Source: Paenibacillus sp. J2TS4
Lineage (GTDB): Bacteria > Bacillota > Bacilli > Paenibacillales > NBRC-103111
Length of the DNA stretch: 64,000 bases
Direction: 5' to 3'
Assembly: GCF_018403245.1 (NCBI RefSeq)
Contig: NZ_BOSH01000001.1
Span: 186,001-250,000 of the forward strand
Shown here: piece by piece, positions 36,539-45,532 of the stretch
Layout of the letters: every line of letters begins with the position of its first letter
Position numbering within the stretch: position 1 is the first letter of the stretch
Position numbers and translations under genes: made by a program
Notes under the pieces: generated by a model
What the model saw: only the letters and a program-made list of their open reading frames with translations
What the model was told of the DNA's origin: nothing
Database searches by the model: none

Positions 36539-36588
36539 AGTAAGATGTGAAAAAAATATCACATTCTTAAAGTAGAAAGCGCTTTTAA
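36539..36588. promoter_or_regulatory. LacI/cre-like operator region upstream of the nucleoside SBP gene
   Basis: AGAAAGCGCTTTTA at 36574-36587 has the perfect core AAAGCGCTTT and fits the cre/LacI-family consensus. Just left of it, TGTGA and TCACA form an inverted repeat with an 8-bp spacer (about 36546-36563). Both lie about 150-190 bp upstream of the SBP start and are candidates for the LacI protein at 31150 and CcpA. Confidence 0.55.
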
Positions 36589-36738
36589 AACTGATTTAAC
36601 GATATTATAGTGAAAATTATACATATTTACAATATCAAAAAAAGGTATTTTTTATACCCTTACATAGACCTGACATGTTCTTTTCTTTAGAAAACTCTTA
36701 TTTAATCCGTTTATCTTAATAATTTCGTTATAAATATT

Positions 36739-36757
36739 TTGTGTGAAATTTACACAA
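36739..36757. repeat. Inverted repeat, operator-like
   Basis: TTGTGT (36739-36744) and ACACAA (36752-36757) with a 7-bp spacer in an AT-rich gap. No gene is adjacent within 250 bp. Function unknown. Confidence 0.35.
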
Positions 36758-36930
36758 TGGAAGATTCGAGATGAGCCCGGAAAAGCAAGATGAATCGTTA
36801 ACAAAGGGATTAGACCCTAAGAAAAAGCCGCAACCGGTCCAGATGCTTTTTTTCGAATGTCAGGTTTATCCAAGTCGCTTGCTTCTATTTCGATATCATG
36901 AATAATCGGAATGACCAGTGAAGGGCTTCT

Positions 36931-36989
36931 TTGGATTGCTCGAAATATCATATTTGGACCGTTTGTAGCTGTCCATTAATTGTTATACT
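36931..36989 (+). promoter_or_regulatory. MocR-type box A with promoter
   Basis: TTGGATTGCTC at 36931-36941, TTGGAC at 36954-36959, GTCCA at 36971-36975 and TATACT at 36984-36989. Same element order as boxes B, C and D but one base shorter and with a weaker right arm. It precedes a trpA-like fragment and the MazG-type gene. Confidence 0.6.
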
Positions 36990-37047
36990 CATATACATAC
37001 CATATTCAATGAATACCAGCGCATTGGAGACGGGGAGGGAACTAACC

Positions 37048-37137
37048 ATGAATCGGATTGATCAAAAATTTAATGAGCTCCAAGCGGCAGGAAAAAAGGC
37101 ATGGATCCCTTTGGGATCTCCAGCCATAACGGTGTAG
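37048..37137 (+). pseudogene. trpA-like N-terminal fragment
   Basis: 29 codons MNRIDQKFNELQAAGKKAWI... with GGGAGG upstream. The sequence matches the N-terminus of tryptophan synthase alpha (M-N-R-I-D-x-x-F-x-x-L-x-x-x-G-x-K-A), then ends at a TAG. It may be a truncated gene or a short leader under box A. Confidence 0.45.
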
Positions 37138-37232
37138 ATCGATCAGGGCGTGAAAGGAAGAGAAAAGGATGAAGAAAGATACGCACCTGACTTCAATTCT
37201 AAAAACACAAAAATAAGGTCGAGGAAAAATCA

Positions 37233-37541
37233 ATGAATATTTCAAACATGCAGAAATACGCCAAGCAGTTCAGTGAAGAAAAAGGATTCGGTGTCAATAC
37301 GATCCAGACTCGAACCTTGTATTTAATGACGGAAGTTGGAGAGTTGGCAAAAGAAATTTTAAGTATCTCTTTCCATCCAACAGAGGCAAAAATGCAGCTG
37401 GCAAAGGAAAATATAGGCCTGGAAATGTATGATGTCATCTTCAATATTTTAGATCTCGCCAACCAACTCGAAATCGAATTGGAAGAAGCATGTCAGAAAA
37501 AGATGGAACTTAACAAGCACAGAACTTGGGCTGAAAGATAA
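37233..37541 (+). CDS. MazG-like nucleotide pyrophosphohydrolase
   Basis: 102 aa, GAGGAAAA before the ATG. The all-alpha NTP-PPase acidic motifs are visible: YLMTEVGELAKEIL (E-x-x-E) near 31 and ENIGLEMYDVIFNILDLAN (E-x-x-D) near 64. Single small MazG domain, house-cleaning of non-canonical NTPs or dNTPs. It is the next intact gene downstream of box A. Confidence 0.75.
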   Translation: MNISNMQKYAKQFSEEKGFGVNTIQTRTLYLMTEVGELAKEILSISFHPTEAKMQLAKENIGLEMYDVIFNILDLANQLEIELEEACQKKMELNKHRTWAER

Positions 37542-37560
37542 ACCAAGTCGAACAATAGCC

Positions 37561-37602
37561 AAGAGCCACGAATCCTTTAAGAAGAGACGGCGGCTCTTTT
37601 AT
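37561..37602 (+). terminator. Terminator after the MazG-like gene
   Basis: AAGAGCC (37561-37567) pairs with GGCTCTT (37592-37598) across a 24-nt loop, followed by TTATTG. Between convergent genes. Confidence 0.5.
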
Positions 37603-37666
37603 TGATCTTAGAGCAAGGAAACGAATTTTATCACGACGCGGCTTGGATGAATGATCCCCATACGTT

Positions 37667-39094
37667 CTATAAGACCGTTTCAGCAAGCCGGTACATCCCT
37701 TCCTCAATTAGTCCCTCATCCACCTTGGCAAAGCCTAATACCCACCCTTTGCGTTTACTCTCCAAACAATAGGAATGGAGTTGATGCACACGAACTCCGC
37801 CTTGAAGCGCCCGAAGGGTCATCGTATCCTCGTCAAACGATTCATCCGCTTCCAGCAGAACGTGCAAGCCGGTTTCAATCCCTCGCAACGTAAATTTGTT
37901 GCCGAGACCGCTTGCCACAATCGCCTTTTGCATGATTTCGTGACGCCGCCGGTAGATATTTCTGGCGCGCCGCATATGGCGCATAAAATACCCATGCTCG
38001 ATGAAGTGTGCCAATGTCACTTGCTCCATGACGGGAAGATGACGGTAGGTAAACGCTTGAACGCGAGCCAGTCTGGCAATCGCTTCGCCAGGTCCAATAA
38101 CAGCGGATATGCGAATGCCTGGCGCAGTCAATTTAGAGAAACTCATTAAATAGAGACAATTTTGTGGAAGTTGGCTAAATAAAGTAGGCATCGGGTCTCC
38201 GCGGTATCGAAATTCGCTGTCGTAATCATCTTCGATAATCCATGCACGTTGCTGCGCGGCTTTATGTAAAAGCTGTTGCCTGCGTGGTTCCGATAAAATC
38301 ACACCTACGGCGCATTGGTGAGCGGGGGTAACGAAAATGAGTTTCGCTTCAGACGGTACTTTCTCTACGACAAGGCCGTACTCATCAACAGGAACTGGAG
38401 CAATCTTCATCTGTCGGTACTTCATCGTCATCCAAGCGACGGGATAGCCGGGATCTTCGACCGTCACGATATCTCCCTTGGTCAAAAGCGTTTGTGCGAT
38501 GAGATCAATACTATGCTGGGCTCCGGATGTTAACAAGATTTGATTCGTTTGAACGTGAATGCCACGCTCTAGCGATAAATAACGTTGGATTTGCCTCCGT
38601 AAAGGCTCGAAACCATAAGCATCACCGTATGACCAAGAGGATGCCTTTAATTCCGAAGAGGCATTCAAATATGATTTGCGCCACGTTTTTAGAAAATGCG
38701 TATCCATATAAGGTTGATAGGGACTAAAATCGATGACCGATTCCCGGTTATCCTTGCTTCTAAACCACTCCTCGGACTGATCGACCAGCAGAGGCAGTTC
38801 AGGGAGCTGCGGCGGAACAAGAGGGGAAGCATCCTCTTTCCGTTTATCAGTGAACGGAAGCCAATCATTGACACGCGTTCCGCCGCGGCGTGATGTTACC
38901 GTATACCCACGGGTTAGCAGTTCTTCATACACAATTTGCACAGTGGAACGGGACACTCCTAGCTGCTGAGCAAGTTCCCGGGAAGGCGTCAGGAGTTCAC
39001 CAGGCTTCCAAGCGCCACTTGTAATATGATCGATGGCCTGATCGAGCAATTGCTGCCAGATGGGCCTTTTGTCGGCGCGATTTACTTTCAGCAA
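37667..39094 (-). CDS. MocR/GabR-type regulator 1 (GntR winged helix plus aminotransferase domain)
   Basis: 475 aa, TTG start behind AAGGAAGG. GntR helix-turn-helix at 1-75 (LLTPSRELAQQLGVSRSTVQ), linker, then a fold-type I aminotransferase domain with IIEDDYDSEFRYRG and the PLP Lys in LMSFSKLTAPGIRIS near 320. MocR proteins sense PLP or PLP-amine adducts and activate divergent genes. Closely similar to the paralogue at 48810. Box B lies 46 bp upstream, between it and serA. Confidence 0.92.
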   Translation of the reverse strand: MLKVNRADKRPIWQQLLDQAIDHITSGAWKPGELLTPSRELAQQLGVSRSTVQIVYEELLTRGYTVTSRRGGTRVNDWLPFTDKRKEDASPLVPPQLPELPLLVDQSEEWFRSKDNRESVIDFSPYQPYMDTHFLKTWRKSYLNASSELKASSWSYGDAYGFEPLRRQIQRYLSLERGIHVQTNQILLTSGAQHSIDLIAQTLLTKGDIVTVEDPGYPVAWMTMKYRQMKIAPVPVDEYGLVVEKVPSEAKLIFVTPAHQCAVGVILSEPRRQQLLHKAAQQRAWIIEDDYDSEFRYRGDPMPTLFSQLPQNCLYLMSFSKLTAPGIRISAVIGPGEAIARLARVQAFTYRHLPVMEQVTLAHFIEHGYFMRHMRRARNIYRRRHEIMQKAIVASGLGNKFTLRGIETGLHVLLEADESFDEDTMTLRALQGGVRVHQLHSYCLESKRKGWVLGFAKVDEGLIEEGMYRLAETVL

Positions 39095-39139
39095 TTCGAA
39101 TTCCTTCCTTTCTATGTCGGAATCATATTACACGTTCTT

Positions 39140-39199
39140 TTGGATTGCTCCATTACACCATTTTTGGATATATATAACCAATCCAACTATTGATATACT
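39140..39199 (+). promoter_or_regulatory. MocR-type box B with the serA promoter
   Basis: TTGGATTG (39140-39147) is a perfect inverted repeat of CAATCCAA (39179-39186). A direct TTGGAT lies at 39164-39169 and TATACT, the -10, at 39194-39199. No conventional -35 fits, as expected for an activator-dependent promoter. Sits between divergent mocR1 and serA. Confidence 0.75.
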
Positions 39200-39311
39200 A
39201 GCATAGTATTCTTCATCCATGCAATGTTACACAGGCTGGACAATCCCTATATACAAGTCCGTAATTCAACTGACGTACAGTCTGTCAGTACATAGAGAAG
39301 GAGGAAGGCCG

Positions 39312-40904
39312 ATGTTTAAAGTTCTGGTATCGGATCCGATCAGTGATTTTGGATTGCAGCGACTGATGCGTGCTGCGGATGTGGAAGTCAACAAAATAAC
39401 AGGACTCGGCGAGGAAGAGCTTATTTCCATTATCCGTCCCTATGATGCGCTGCTCGTCCGTTCTCAAACGAAAGTCACTCGGCGTATCGTGGAAGCCGGT
39501 GTTCAATTGAAAGTCATTGGCCGGGCAGGAGTTGGTGTGGATAACATTGATTTGGATGCTGCAACGAGCCGAGGAATTGTCGTGGTCAATGCACCCGATG
39601 GCAATACGGTCACAACGTGCGAGCATACCTTTGCGATGATGATGGCATTGGCCCGGCATATTCCGCAGGCCTATGCCCAAACTGTTGCCGGGCAGTGGGA
39701 CCGCAAATCATTCCTTGGCGTTGAATTGCGACACAAGATACTCGGTGTGCTCGGGCTTGGCCGAATTGGGATCGAAGTGGCCAAACGCGCAGCGGCTTTT
39801 GGGATGACCGTTATCGGCTATGATCCCTTTCTACCTGAAGAAAAGGCAAACAAACTGGGCATCAAGCTGACGACAGTAGATGAAGTCATACGGACAGCTG
39901 ATTTCATGACCGTTCATACGCCGCTAACGAATGAAACGCATCATATGATTGCGGGACCGCAATTTGACGTCATGAAACGGGGAATGCGGATCGTCAACTG
40001 CGCCCGCGGGGGGATTATTGACGAGGCGGCTCTTGTTAGGGCGCTCGACGAAGGGATTGTGGCAGGCGCTGCTTTTGATGTATTTGAACACGAGCCTCCG
40101 GCGCCGGATCACCCGTTCTTAAGGCATCCCAAAATAATTGTTACCCCGCACTTGGGCGCGTCTACTTTGGAAGCACAAGAGAATGTAGCCGTTGATGTCT
40201 CCGAGCAAGTCATCCATATCCTGCGGCATGAACCGTTTAAAAATGCAGTCAATATGCCGGCCGTTCCGACCGACCTGCGGAACAAATTACAACCCTACTT
40301 CACATTGTGCGAACAATTGGGAAAAGCGCTTGCCCAGATGACCGATGGCGCCGTACGTGAAGTCACAGTGGAATGTTCAGGCGAACTTGCTGATCTGGAT
40401 ATATCGCCACTGACCCCCTATGTGATTAAGGGTATACTTTCTCACCAACTCGGTGCGGAACAAGTCAATGTCGTCAATGCCATTCACTTGGCGAAGTTTC
40501 GTGACATTCATCTTGTGGAGCGCAAATCTCTGTTAACCCAAAGCTCGTCCAGCGAGATTACGATTCGATTAAAGACGGCAATCGAGGAGAGATGGGTGAC
40601 AGGGTCTGCGCTGCCCAGCGTCGGGGAACGTCTTGTCCGAATCGGGCCCTATCCGGTTGAACTTTCACCTGATGGATTTGTTTTGTTAATTTCACAGAAG
40701 GATAGGCCGGGCATCATTGGGCGTGTTGGAACATTGCTCGGGGATAGCGGCATTAATATTGCCACGATGCAAGTGGGCCGCAACGAAGCTGGCGGTTCGG
40801 CGGTCATGATATTAAAAATCGATAAAAAAGCATCCAATAACGTGATGGAATCGTTATACGCAATACCGGAAATTAAGCGCGTACGGGAAATCTCCTTTGA
40901 CTAA
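39312..40904 (+). CDS. serA: D-3-phosphoglycerate dehydrogenase
   Basis: 530 aa from the ATG at 39312 (GGAGGAAGG upstream), the usual length of the long ACT-domain form. NAD motif LGLGRIGIEVAKRAA near 150, catalytic Arg in NCARGGIIDEAAL near 235 and His in VTPHLGASTLEAQ near 280. The allosteric substrate-binding domain precedes a C-terminal ACT domain (KDRPGIIGRVGTLLGDSGIN). First step of serine synthesis from 3-phosphoglycerate. Under box B. Confidence 0.95.
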   Translation: MFKVLVSDPISDFGLQRLMRAADVEVNKITGLGEEELISIIRPYDALLVRSQTKVTRRIVEAGVQLKVIGRAGVGVDNIDLDAATSRGIVVVNAPDGNTVTTCEHTFAMMMALARHIPQAYAQTVAGQWDRKSFLGVELRHKILGVLGLGRIGIEVAKRAAAFGMTVIGYDPFLPEEKANKLGIKLTTVDEVIRTADFMTVHTPLTNETHHMIAGPQFDVMKRGMRIVNCARGGIIDEAALVRALDEGIVAGAAFDVFEHEPPAPDHPFLRHPKIIVTPHLGASTLEAQENVAVDVSEQVIHILRHEPFKNAVNMPAVPTDLRNKLQPYFTLCEQLGKALAQMTDGAVREVTVECSGELADLDISPLTPYVIKGILSHQLGAEQVNVVNAIHLAKFRDIHLVERKSLLTQSSSSEITIRLKTAIEERWVTGSALPSVGERLVRIGPYPVELSPDGFVLLISQKDRPGIIGRVGTLLGDSGINIATMQVGRNEAGGSAVMILKIDKKASNNVMESLYAIPEIKRVREISFD

Positions 40905-40934
40905 TTAACTATGTGGCGGAGAAAGGGATGGGGG

Positions 40935-41027
40935 GTGCAGAAGTACAGCATTTTTTTGATCTTACTCTGTCTGGCGGTTATGAGTTCTGTCTTTGGTGTC
41001 GTGATCGGTATGATCAGTAAAAAATAA
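40935..41027 (+). CDS. Small single-span membrane peptide
   Basis: 30 aa, GTG start, one hydrophobic helix (SIFLILLCLAVMSSVFGVVI) and a lysine tail. It lies 30 bp after serA and AAAGGG precedes it. Too short for confident calling, but the clean membrane span and charged end are typical of real small proteins. Confidence 0.4.
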   Translation: MQKYSIFLILLCLAVMSSVFGVVIGMISKK

Positions 41028-41444
41028 GTCCGCTTTATTGGGCTGGCAGGGCCTTAAGCAATCTATATGTAAACATCGTAGACGACAGACGACACACAGA
41101 AAGTGCTGGCGGGAAATATAGAGATGGCAGCCGTTTTGCATGATGAAGGAAAAGCGGATCACATAAAGATCTCCGGCAATCCAAGCATAGAAGCTGCTTT
41201 AACTGCGATTATCCATGCCTCATTGCTTCCTGTAGAGAATGAGAAGCTAAAAGTACAGGTCAACCCGGTCGCCAAAAAAGGAATGACCATCACGTATTCA
41301 CTCGGAGTGATGCTGTTTAAATTCATCACAGCAGGAAGCGCGTTGGCTGGGATTCTGATTATGGATAGAAAGAGCGGCAGGCAAAGACGGATTTTTATGA
41401 GCGGCATTAGAAGGTCGGGGCTCGCGGAGCTGCCGCTTTTTTTG
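41028..41444 (+). terminator. Gap with probable serA-unit terminator at 41400-41443
   Basis: AGCGGCA (41400-41406) pairs with TGCCGCT (41431-41437), inner GCTC/GAGC, then a run of seven Ts. A plus-strand frame opens at an ATG at 41124 (MAAVLHDEGKADHIKISGNP) with one hydrophobic stretch near residue 70 but continues through the terminator to 41558, so I leave it as doubtful. Confidence 0.55.
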
Positions 41445-41621
41445 TATACAGATTTCGCCCTGCAACGCACCGGCCGCAAACGTACTTATATACAGATGGG
41501 CCTGTCAAGGGCATTTTTTCATCATTATTTGGCTCCATTTCCGGTACTGTTACGGTAATGGTAACCAAAAAGTTGCGGAGAAGTCTACTTCTGTGACACA
41601 TTTAGCTCTATTAAAAAATAA

Positions 41622-41828
41622 TTCACAAACTTCAGTAACATTTTGTCTTCCAATGGTGTCTATATTATAAAGGCTGAAACGCATTGGGATCAGTCTAGGA
41701 TATGTTCAGGAAATGCTATTGCTGGAAGACAAGGGGTATCTGCCAGTTCTCATAATGGTTCGCATTCTATTCAAGGCTCGGATCAATATTATGGATACGT
41801 AGCAAAATCTGACAGATTTGACAATTAA
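41622..41828 (+). pseudogene. Possible C-terminal piece of a secreted peptide precursor
   Basis: Open frame of 68 codons after a stop at 41619, without start, signal peptide or ribosome-binding site. It reads NGVYIIKAETHWDQSRICSG then SASSHNGSHSIQGSDQYYGY and is rich in Ser, Gly, His and Tyr. Position directly before a two-permease ABC exporter recalls bacteriocin loci of the lactococcin-972 kind, but similarity to that family is weak by eye. Best read as a 5'-truncated peptide gene. Confidence 0.3.
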
Positions 41829-41877
41829 ATTGCTGAAGAAACAAGGGGCTGCCTGAAAAGTAATTTGGAGCAAAACT

Positions 41878-41915
41878 AAACCCAAGAATGCTGAATTGAC
41901 AGCATTCCTGGGTTT
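41878..41915 (+). terminator. Hairpin before the exporter genes
   Basis: 15 of 16 bp pair: AAACCCA / TGGGTTT and GAATGCTG / CAGCATTC, loop AATTGA. The downstream TTTCGCATTTTC is only moderately T-rich, so it may act as terminator or attenuator. Confidence 0.55.
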
Positions 41916-41969
41916 CGCATTTTCAAGGTAAAGAAACTTAAATCCTGATAGGCAGGAGGTATATTTGCT

Positions 41970-43082
41970 GTGAAATTGTTAATATTGGTGCAATCGAGAA
42001 TAAAGCAGCATATAGAAAATAATCGTGCCGCCTTTATTTTTTATCTTCTCGCGAGTATCGCATGTAGCATCATTCTTCTTTATGTATATGGAAACACGAT
42101 TCCTGCCTTAAAAGCTGTTACGGGAAACAATATGTTCTATCGTTCTTATCAAATTAGCCTCCATAATACGGCAGAAGTAGACCTTGAATCATTCAATCAA
42201 ATGGTTGCGGATTGGCCTTTTCAAGGTGAATTATCTGATCCTGAGTTTATATTCCAAAAGAAAATATCAGAAGAAGATTATTCGGATGCCATAGTCCAGG
42301 TAGATTATAGGCCGCCTTATTTGGAAGCAGAATATTCTGATGACCTCCATCTCTATCCGGTTAAGGGAGACGTTCAATTTAATAAGGAGCAAATATCTTC
42401 GGCGCCACCTCCTATTATTTTACCAAATATGCTGAAGTTAAAAGATCCTTCGACAACATCATTTCATATAGGAACAAATCAATATGAGATTATTGGATTT
42501 TACTCAGGTTTTTTTTCTGTAATCATTCCTTATGAGATTTTTCTGGAACAATACAGCGAGCCAGATTTTATTAGTGTTCGTTTTCCGTCCAGTATCGAGA
42601 ATGCTGCAAAGAGTAGTGAGATAATGAGCTATTTACAGAAGTATTTCCCAGCAGCTTTTATACATCCTCCTTATAGTAATAAGATTCATCCTATTGAAAT
42701 GACTCTAATTGTGATGAGTTTAGGAATCCTTTATGCGCTAGCTCTTTCTTCGATTTCGTATCTAAGTAAATATATTTTTGAAAAAAATCGTAAAACAAAT
42801 ACTATTTATCGCATGACAGGTTGCTCAAATAAAATGCTAATTGCAATTGGCTTTGCAGAAACGGTTGTTTTAGCTTTGGGCTGTACAATGGTTAGTATTG
42901 GTCTACATAGTATTTTATATCGTTCAATTTTTCTCAAACTTAATTTAACGGAAGGGATCGATTACCGATTTACTGATTATTTACTGATGGCCGTCATCAT
43001 GGTACTTGTTGCTGTCATCTTGTATTTGCCTAAAATTCGCCAAATTACAAAAGAAACCATCCAGCAGAATCGAGCAAAATAA
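41970..43082 (+). CDS. Membrane protein of a peptide-exporter-like ABC cassette (permease 1)
   Basis: 370 aa, GTG start with GGAGG upstream. One N-terminal membrane helix (about 22-44), an extracytoplasmic domain of about 190 residues, and three membrane helices at the C-terminus. This is the MacB/FtsX layout. The neighbours are a second such protein and an ATPase. Similar trios serve bacteriocin export or immunity in Firmicutes. Codon use is more AT-rich than the surrounding ser genes, suggesting insertion by transfer. Confidence 0.65.
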   Translation: MKLLILVQSRIKQHIENNRAAFIFYLLASIACSIILLYVYGNTIPALKAVTGNNMFYRSYQISLHNTAEVDLESFNQMVADWPFQGELSDPEFIFQKKISEEDYSDAIVQVDYRPPYLEAEYSDDLHLYPVKGDVQFNKEQISSAPPPIILPNMLKLKDPSTTSFHIGTNQYEIIGFYSGFFSVIIPYEIFLEQYSEPDFISVRFPSSIENAAKSSEIMSYLQKYFPAAFIHPPYSNKIHPIEMTLIVMSLGILYALALSSISYLSKYIFEKNRKTNTIYRMTGCSNKMLIAIGFAETVVLALGCTMVSIGLHSILYRSIFLKLNLTEGIDYRFTDYLLMAVIMVLVAVILYLPKIRQITKETIQQNRAK

Positions 43083-43103
43083 AGAGTAAGGGAGGTTTTG
43101 GAT

Positions 43104-44330
43104 TTGAAACATATGAAACTTGTATTTCTATCATTTAATAAAATGAAAAGCTCTTTCCTCTTTCTTACGGTACTACTTACCCTTGCTTTATTTATTTTGT
43201 TGTATTTAAGTGGAATCATTCGTTATTATCATTACTCAATAGAGCGTCTCGAAGCGGCAGATATTAAAGATTCTGTTTATGTCAAACTAAGTTCTTTCGA
43301 TGAAAAATATATGGAGAATATTTATTCTGCAAGTAAAGAGGTTCAAAATATATATAATGAAATTCAAGAGTTGCCAGGGGTAGATACAGTGATTACTTTA
43401 AAGAGTTACAGAGCTCTAGAAATGCCTGACTCCTGGAACTATACCGTTTATGCTTATGATGATCAAACTCTCGAACGTTTTTCTGTGCCTGTCGATGGCT
43501 CGTGGTTTTCGAATGCTCATACAGATGATGGAGCTGTTCAGGCTGTGCTAGCAGGTCGTGCTTTTAACGAGTACCAACTAAATGAAAATATAGTGGCTAA
43601 GCTTAATAACGAATCGAAACGTTCTATTACATTACATGTTACCGGTAAGACAAAATTCCCATGGTATACACTTTCTTTTGCTAATAGTTCTACAGATATT
43701 TTGGCGCATTATCTGATGGAAGAAGGTAATGTGATTATTGTGAAAGATGACCCTTCTTTAAGGGAATTGTTTGATTCAACAGATAATATACTTGTGCCTG
43801 CAAATGCTATTGTAGTGTTTGAAGAGAATGCTAGCGAGGGAGAAAAACAGTCCGTCTTGGATCACTTACGTTCGTATGGTTCTTATAATACATATGAAAA
43901 TATAATCGCTGATAGTCGACAGTCTTTAAAAACTCATCTAAATAATGTATTGCCCATTCCACTATTTTTATTTTTTAGTGCAATTGTTTGCTTATTTAGT
44001 ATCGCTTCATTATATGTCTTACGAAACCTTGAAAATCAAGTGATTTACTTTTTGTGTGGTTGCAGCAAGCGGCGCGGTCTGCTTCTCATGACACAAGGTT
44101 TAATCGTCATTTGTCTGTTTCCTGCTATAGTTAATAGTATTTTCGTTAGTATCTATCCTGAACTGAAAAGAAGGGGAATATTGGATATTGGTCATGTGAT
44201 TCTGGATTATACATCAACTAGTATCATACTCATATCTTTAATTGTAATAATATCCTTACTACTGCTTATACCATTTTTCATCAGTAGAAAGAATTCTCCG
44301 CAACAAATGTATAGGAGGTTATCGGAATGA
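43104..44330 (+). CDS. Membrane protein of the same cassette (permease 2)
   Basis: 408 aa from the TTG at 43104 (GGGAGG 8 nt upstream). Same topology as the previous protein: one N-terminal helix, a large outside domain of about 230 residues, three C-terminal helices (LPIPLFLFFSAIVCLFSIAS first). FtsX-like. Its stop overlaps the ATPase ATG (ATGA). Confidence 0.65.
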   Translation: MKHMKLVFLSFNKMKSSFLFLTVLLTLALFILLYLSGIIRYYHYSIERLEAADIKDSVYVKLSSFDEKYMENIYSASKEVQNIYNEIQELPGVDTVITLKSYRALEMPDSWNYTVYAYDDQTLERFSVPVDGSWFSNAHTDDGAVQAVLAGRAFNEYQLNENIVAKLNNESKRSITLHVTGKTKFPWYTLSFANSSTDILAHYLMEEGNVIIVKDDPSLRELFDSTDNILVPANAIVVFEENASEGEKQSVLDHLRSYGSYNTYENIIADSRQSLKTHLNNVLPIPLFLFFSAIVCLFSIASLYVLRNLENQVIYFLCGCSKRRGLLLMTQGLIVICLFPAIVNSIFVSIYPELKRRGILDIGHVILDYTSTSIILISLIVIISLLLLIPFFISRKNSPQQMYRRLSE

Positions 44331-45025
44331 TTGCGATTAAAAATCTGTGCAAAACCTATCCTGTTGATAAAGAAAACATTACTATCTTACATCGGATTAA
44401 TTTGACCATCGAACAGGGGGAAATGGTTGCGATTCAAGGTCGTTCAGGAGCAGGGAAAACAACACTTTTCAATGTGATCGGATGTCTGGATACGTTTGAT
44501 GATGGAGAATACTATTTTGAAAACCAAAACATAGTTGAGCTGAAAGATAGTCAGTTAGCAAAATTGCGTTGTCAAAAAATTGGTTTTGTTTTACAGGATT
44601 TTGCACTGGTCACCCATCAGACAGCTTTATTCAATGTCATGTTACCACTATTTTTTGACAAAATCTCTTATAAAAAAATGGAGAAAAAAGCGATAAAAGC
44701 ATTAAAAGCTGTTGCCATTGAAGAGTTAGCTAACAAAAAAATTAGTCAACTTTCTGGAGGTCAACGACAAAGAGTAGCGATTGCCCGCGCTATTGTGAAT
44801 GACCCGCAATTAATCCTGGCAGACGAGCCAACTGGTGCCCTAGACTCGGAAACTTCTCAACAAATTATGCAGTTATTACAGAGACTCAATCAAGAAGAGC
44901 AGATGACGGTGTTGATTATTACCCATGATGATGTGGTGGCAGATCATTGTAAAAGAAGAATCGAAATAAAAGATGGTCGCATTATAGTAGACCGTTTAAG
45001 AAATTCTGATCCTCTATTAGTCTAG
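44327..45025 (+). CDS. ABC transporter ATPase, LolD/MacB type
   Basis: 232 aa. Walker A GRSGAGKTTLFN near 38, Q-loop FVLQDFALVT, signature LSGGQRQRVAIARA near 140, Walker B LILADEPTGALDSE. Belongs to the LolD/SalX/MacB group that powers FtsX-type permeases. AGGAGG lies 9 nt before the ATG at 44327. Confidence 0.92.
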   Translation: MIAIKNLCKTYPVDKENITILHRINLTIEQGEMVAIQGRSGAGKTTLFNVIGCLDTFDDGEYYFENQNIVELKDSQLAKLRCQKIGFVLQDFALVTHQTALFNVMLPLFFDKISYKKMEKKAIKALKAVAIEELANKKISQLSGGQRQRVAIARAIVNDPQLILADEPTGALDSETSQQIMQLLQRLNQEEQMTVLIITHDDVVADHCKRRIEIKDGRIIVDRLRNSDPLLV

Positions 45026-45339
45026 GAAGGGGGGCGTATGACCAAACCGAGCGTTTTGCCAATCTGATCCTCCCCATGGTTTTGACGGTTTTCACCCGCG
45101 ATCAAAAGAGCATGGCCGCAGGGAAGCGGGATGGATTGAATAACAATATGGATGTTTTTTGGCGAACACGGCAAGCAGGCCGTCTAGCTCTAACTCGTCA
45201 CGAAATTCCTTATAACCGTCCTGTTTCACGAAATATCCATAAGTAGAGCAGGCTGCTCCGGGAAGAAAATTCCTTCGGGGCAGCCTTTTAGTATTCCTTT
45301 AAGCCTGGAAACGAATGATCCTATAGTCGGGTGTTTTTT
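45026..45339 (+). terminator. Gap with terminator of the ABC cassette at 45251-45289
   Basis: GGCTGC / GCAGCC stem with an inner TCC / GGG and GGAA/TTCC continuation, then TTTTA. The 220 bp before it hold no recognisable gene. Confidence 0.6.
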
Positions 45340-45399
45340 TTGGACTGTTCAATTACATCATTATTGGATGTTAATAACCAATCCATGACTTGATATACT
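45340..45399 (+). promoter_or_regulatory. MocR-type box C with the yggS-unit promoter
   Basis: TTGGACTG at 45340-45347, TTGGAT at 45364-45369, CCAATCCA at 45378-45385, TATACT at 45394-45399. All offsets equal box B. Identity to box B continues about 30 bp past the -10 (GCATAGT ... TATCCATGCAAT region), so the two promoters look duplicated. Confidence 0.75.
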
Positions 45400-45532
45400 T
45401 GCATAGTGTTCTTTATCCATGCAATTTTAATTTGATGCATGAACCAAGATCGGGGATAAAGAAAGGGCGAAACGGAGCCGAAAGACGTAACAGGATCATT
45501 TACAAGCGAGGACAAGAGAGAGGGTGGGAGAC

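Noticed and set aside
41124..41558. 144-codon plus-strand frame after serA
   Set aside because: Weak start signal, and the frame runs through a good intrinsic terminator at 41400-41443, so at least its second half is unlikely to be translated.
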